NCBI GenBank assembly: GCA_945861935.1
Contig: CAMAVU010000012.1
Coordinates: forward strand, 1-34,774
Direction: 5' to 3'
Length of the DNA: 34,774 bases
Source: Bifidobacterium breve
GTDB lineage: Bacteria; Actinomycetota; Thermoleophilia; Miltoncostaeales; Miltoncostaeaceae
Shown: piece after piece, positions 32,583 to 34,774 of the stretch
How positions within the stretch are numbered: the first letter of the stretch is position 1
Layout of the letters: every line of letters begins with the position of its first letter
Program-made: the position numbers and the translations under genes
The notes under the pieces: generated by a model
What the model was told of the DNA's origin: nothing
The model's input: only the letters and a program-made list of their open reading frames with translations
Databases searched by the model: none

Positions 32583-33547
32583 GGCGCGGCCGTGTGGCCG
32601 CAGCAGCGCTCGCCGTCATGGCTGCCGTGCCGCTGGTGTCGGGCTGCAGCGCCCACCTCTCGCAGTTCATCGACGTCGCCCCGGACGGCGGCGGCCGCCT
32701 GTCGCTCGAATTGAGTCTGGACCCGGCGGCGCAGCAGGCCATCGACCTGCCGCGTCAGTTGCGCGAAGGCACGTTCGAGCAGTTCCTCGACGTCCGCACG
32801 GAGCGCTGGCGCGCTCCCGGCGACTCGGGGAAGCCGTTCCTGCAGCGCATCGACGCGGATGGGACTGTGGTGCTGAGATCAGTGCGCGCTCTTCGGGCGG
32901 GCACCTCCGAGTTGGATGACCTCACCAGCGCACTCGGGGTGCAGCGGCCGCTGCAGCCCATCCTGACGGCGACGGGCAGGTACTGGGCGGCGCCCGACCC
33001 GGGGAACAGGCCTGTCCGCACATCCACGACCCCCGCCAGTGGTACCGCTCCCGGGGGCGCGGCCCAGGACGGGATCACCGGCCTGCCGACGCGGATCTCC
33101 CTGCAGTCGGTGCTCGTGGAGGAGTTCACGCCCGCCTACCAGGACGGTGGGGAGCAGCGGGTCGCCACCTTCGCGATCGCCTCGCGCGGTGGGGTGGGCG
33201 ACATGCTCGACCCGCCGTGCAACGCCGGGAGCACGCGGCTGGACTTCACGGGCGCAGACGTTGCCCTCCAGAAGTCGCTGGGCTTCACCTACACATGGGC
33301 GATGCCAGCCCGTGTCGCGTTGCACTCCGCCCCCGGGGCTCTGTCGGAGGACAACTACGTCGCCGCGTGGTCCATGTCCTACGGGTCGTGTCTGCGGATG
33401 GAACTCTCGTCCGTCGGCGCAGAGGATGGCCGGGTGGTCAATGGGATCATCCTGGGCGCGGCGGTGCTGTTCCTGAGTCTGGTCTTCGCCCTGCGCACGG
33501 TCTCCCGTCGCCGGCGTCGGGGCGACCTCTCCGCTTCGGACGACTGA
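32579..33547 (+). CDS. Membrane-anchored lipoprotein, unknown function
   Basis: This 322-residue protein has a lipoprotein signal (AAVPLVSGC, lipidated C23), an extracellular beta-rich region (IDVAPDGGGRLSLELSL) somewhat like the LppM/DUF3153 type, and a C-terminal helix (~286-306) followed by RRRRRG. Both ends would thus be membrane attached. Three later Cys (PPCNAG, SCLRM region) may pair. The GTG start overlaps the CcmI-like gene, so it is likely in the ccm operon; whether it helps cytochrome assembly is unknown. Confidence 0.75.
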   Translation: MRRGRVAAAALAVMAAVPLVSGCSAHLSQFIDVAPDGGGRLSLELSLDPAAQQAIDLPRQLREGTFEQFLDVRTERWRAPGDSGKPFLQRIDADGTVVLRSVRALRAGTSELDDLTSALGVQRPLQPILTATGRYWAAPDPGNRPVRTSTTPASGTAPGGAAQDGITGLPTRISLQSVLVEEFTPAYQDGGEQRVATFAIASRGGVGDMLDPPCNAGSTRLDFTGADVALQKSLGFTYTWAMPARVALHSAPGALSEDNYVAAWSMSYGSCLRMELSSVGAEDGRVVNGIILGAAVLFLSLVFALRTVSRRRRRGDLSASDD

Positions 33548-33868
33548 TACCCCTGCATATCGCCGGAAACGCCGTCGGTGCGGTCTCTCCCCGCCGGGAT
33601 GATGGTTCCCCGTCTGTCATGCAAGGGGCGGGGGCAACATCCCCGGGAACGTGCGAAAACCGGTAAGCATGTGGTCGCTGGGGGGTTGACACGCCGGGGG
33701 TCGTCGCTAGGGTCAGTCGCGGCCTATGGCCTCCGAGGCGTACTCGACCCGGTTTCCTGCCGGGCACAACGTGCGTGACCGACGGCCACGGATCCCGCGC
33801 ACGGCGCGGGGCCACGGCGGAGAGGGAACCGGATCAGAGACCACACCCGCAACGTCCCGCGTAACCGC
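33548..33868. other. Noncoding region with promoter and structured leader
   Basis: No gene is supported in these 321 bp. The first part holds a small hairpin GGGG-CAACAT-CCCC (33631-33644) that may end the ccm operon. After the promoter at 33686-33713, the ~150-nt leader (from ~33720) contains CCCGG-TTTCCTG-CCGGG (33748-33764), GCAC-AAC-GTGC (33764-33774) and CCCGCGC-ACG-GCGCGGG (33794-33810), the last flanked by direct repeats GGCCACGG. Confidence 0.6.
33686..33713 (+). promoter_or_regulatory. Consensus-type promoter of the M23 peptidase gene
   Basis: TTGACA (33686-33691) is a perfect -35; TAGGGT (33708-33713) is the -10, spacing 16 bp. It is the best full promoter in the window and points to housekeeping sigma control. 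Confidence 0.75.
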
Positions 33869-34759
33869 ATGACGCCGTTCCGGAGGGTTGCGGGCGTGCT
33901 CGCGGTGGTGACGCTCGCCGTGGGTGCTCCGACTCTGGCGGCCTCACCCATGCCGGATCGGCTGCCGGGGGGCGGTACCAGCGTGGCCCCCGGCGCGCCG
34001 GGCACCGCGCCGCTGCCTATCGATCCACCGGTCGTGACTCCGGCGCCTGTGACCGCGCCGGCTGTCGCCCCTGCTCCCCCCGGTCCCCCCGCCCCGGGGT
34101 TGCGCCTGGGTGCCCGCGGGTCCGACGTGAGGGCGCTCCAGCGCAGGTTGCGTGTACGGGGCATCAGGGTCCCGGTCAACGGCACGTACGGGAGGGTGAC
34201 GCGGGCGGGCGTGCGCATCCTCCAGCGCAGGATGGGGCTGGAGGCCACGGGCATCGCGAATGCCGCGTTGCTCGGTCGGCTCGGCGTCAGGATCCGGGCC
34301 GTCGCGAGTGCCCCGCCACCCCCCCCGTCCGCCGTCACGGCGACCTATCTGAAGGCGTTCCCGGTCGTCGGGGACTACTCCTATTCTGATGACTTCGGTG
34401 CACCGCGCGGGCAGGGCCCCCATCAGGGCAACGACATCATGGGGCAGATGGGCATGCCCCTCGTCGCGTGTGTGGACGCCACGATCTCCCGCCTCACGCG
34501 CACCGAGAGCGGCTTGGGGGGGATCTGGATCTGGTTCGTGGACGCCCAGGGCAACGAGTACTACTACGCCCACATGGAGTCGATCTCGCCCGAGTTGAGA
34601 GCGGGGTCGCAGGTGACGACCGGGCAGGTGGTGGGCACCATGGGGATGACCGGCGACGCCCGGGGCACCACTCCGCACCTGCACTTCGAGATCCGCCCCA
34701 GCGGCGGGGGGTCCATCAACCCCTTCTCGGACCTGAGGGCTGTGGATCCCAGGAAGTAG
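33869..34759 (+). CDS. Secreted M23 endopeptidase with peptidoglycan-binding domain
   Basis: This 296-residue protein has a signal peptide (MTPFRRVAGVLAVVTLAVGA, cleavage near LAA-SP), a Pro-rich linker (~30-75), a PG_binding_1-type domain (~77-140; LRLGARGSDVRALQRRLRV, VNGTYG) and a C-terminal M23 metallopeptidase (~165-290). Zinc ligands are present: HQGNDI (H and D) and HLHFEI, with the supporting His in YYAHM. It cuts peptide cross-links in peptidoglycan. The ATG has no ribosome site just upstream although the mRNA has a ~150-nt leader, so the leader may fold to control initiation. Confidence 0.93.
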   Translation: MTPFRRVAGVLAVVTLAVGAPTLAASPMPDRLPGGGTSVAPGAPGTAPLPIDPPVVTPAPVTAPAVAPAPPGPPAPGLRLGARGSDVRALQRRLRVRGIRVPVNGTYGRVTRAGVRILQRRMGLEATGIANAALLGRLGVRIRAVASAPPPPPSAVTATYLKAFPVVGDYSYSDDFGAPRGQGPHQGNDIMGQMGMPLVACVDATISRLTRTESGLGGIWIWFVDAQGNEYYYAHMESISPELRAGSQVTTGQVVGTMGMTGDARGTTPHLHFEIRPSGGGSINPFSDLRAVDPRK

Positions 34760-34774
34760 CGGGCCCAACCCCAA

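Noticed and set aside
33714-33868. c-di-AMP (ydaO-type) riboswitch upstream of the M23 peptidase gene
   Set aside because: A GGGAACC and a GTAACCGC are present, but the GGGGUGAAUCC and CCGUCAGCUAACCUCGUA cores are absent and the order and spacing do not fit.

Overview
This 34.8-kb window is GC-rich chromosomal DNA of an actinobacterium. Three signs point to class Thermoleophilia or a close relative. The uvrC-rapZ-yvcK and gap-pgk-tpiA blocks are in the order typical of Actinomycetota. Three exported proteins begin with the membrane segment plus [19 protein letters not shown]-type sequence common in that class. A System I (CcmE/CcmF) cytochrome c maturation pair is present. The class assignment is inference; no rRNA is present to test it. 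Genes are tightly packed and many overlap by 4 nt (ATGA or GTGA).

Layout. 269-3904 (minus): a secreted protein made of two copies of one domain, a GH63-like (alpha/alpha)6 glycosidase with its own promoter, and a two-gene pair of unknown function. 4022-6666 (plus): thrS, a small Cys protein and a membrane protein. 6745-8662 (plus): two TadE-like pseudopilin genes overlapping a TadG-like gene whose product continues into a VanY-type D,D-peptidase and a lytic transglycosylase. 8788-12559: uvrC-rapZ-yvcK. 12766-13410: a DUF1097-like membrane protein where whiA would be expected, closed by a strong terminator. 13661-18124: a glycolytic operon gap-pgk-tpiA-gpmI, followed by a DUF2510 membrane protein. 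18571-20680 (minus): an operon of metallophosphoesterase, a NifS-like protein lacking the PLP lysine, and TusA. 20700-22855 (plus): rlmH and argS. 23141-27765 (minus): three tandem paralogs, each a membrane or signal segment, a collagen-like stalk and seven HC-X4-C repeats (probable seven-bladed propeller). 27914-27986: tRNA-Gly(CCC). 28045-29776 (minus): a secreted glucosaminidase and msrB. 29863-33547 (plus): ccmE, ccmF, a short CcmI-like protein and a lipoprotein. 33869-34759: a secreted M23 peptidase behind a consensus promoter and a 150-nt leader.

Two themes run through the window. One is cell-envelope work: two glycan-cleaving domains, two peptidoglycan peptidase domains, and stalked surface proteins. 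The other is leaderless expression. At least nine genes have a TANNNT -10 element ending 6-9 nt before the start codon, and in three cases the TAG stop codon of the upstream gene is itself the first half of that -10 element. Genes with a good Shine-Dalgarno sequence (gap, msrB, the DUF1097 gene) instead have their -10 further upstream.
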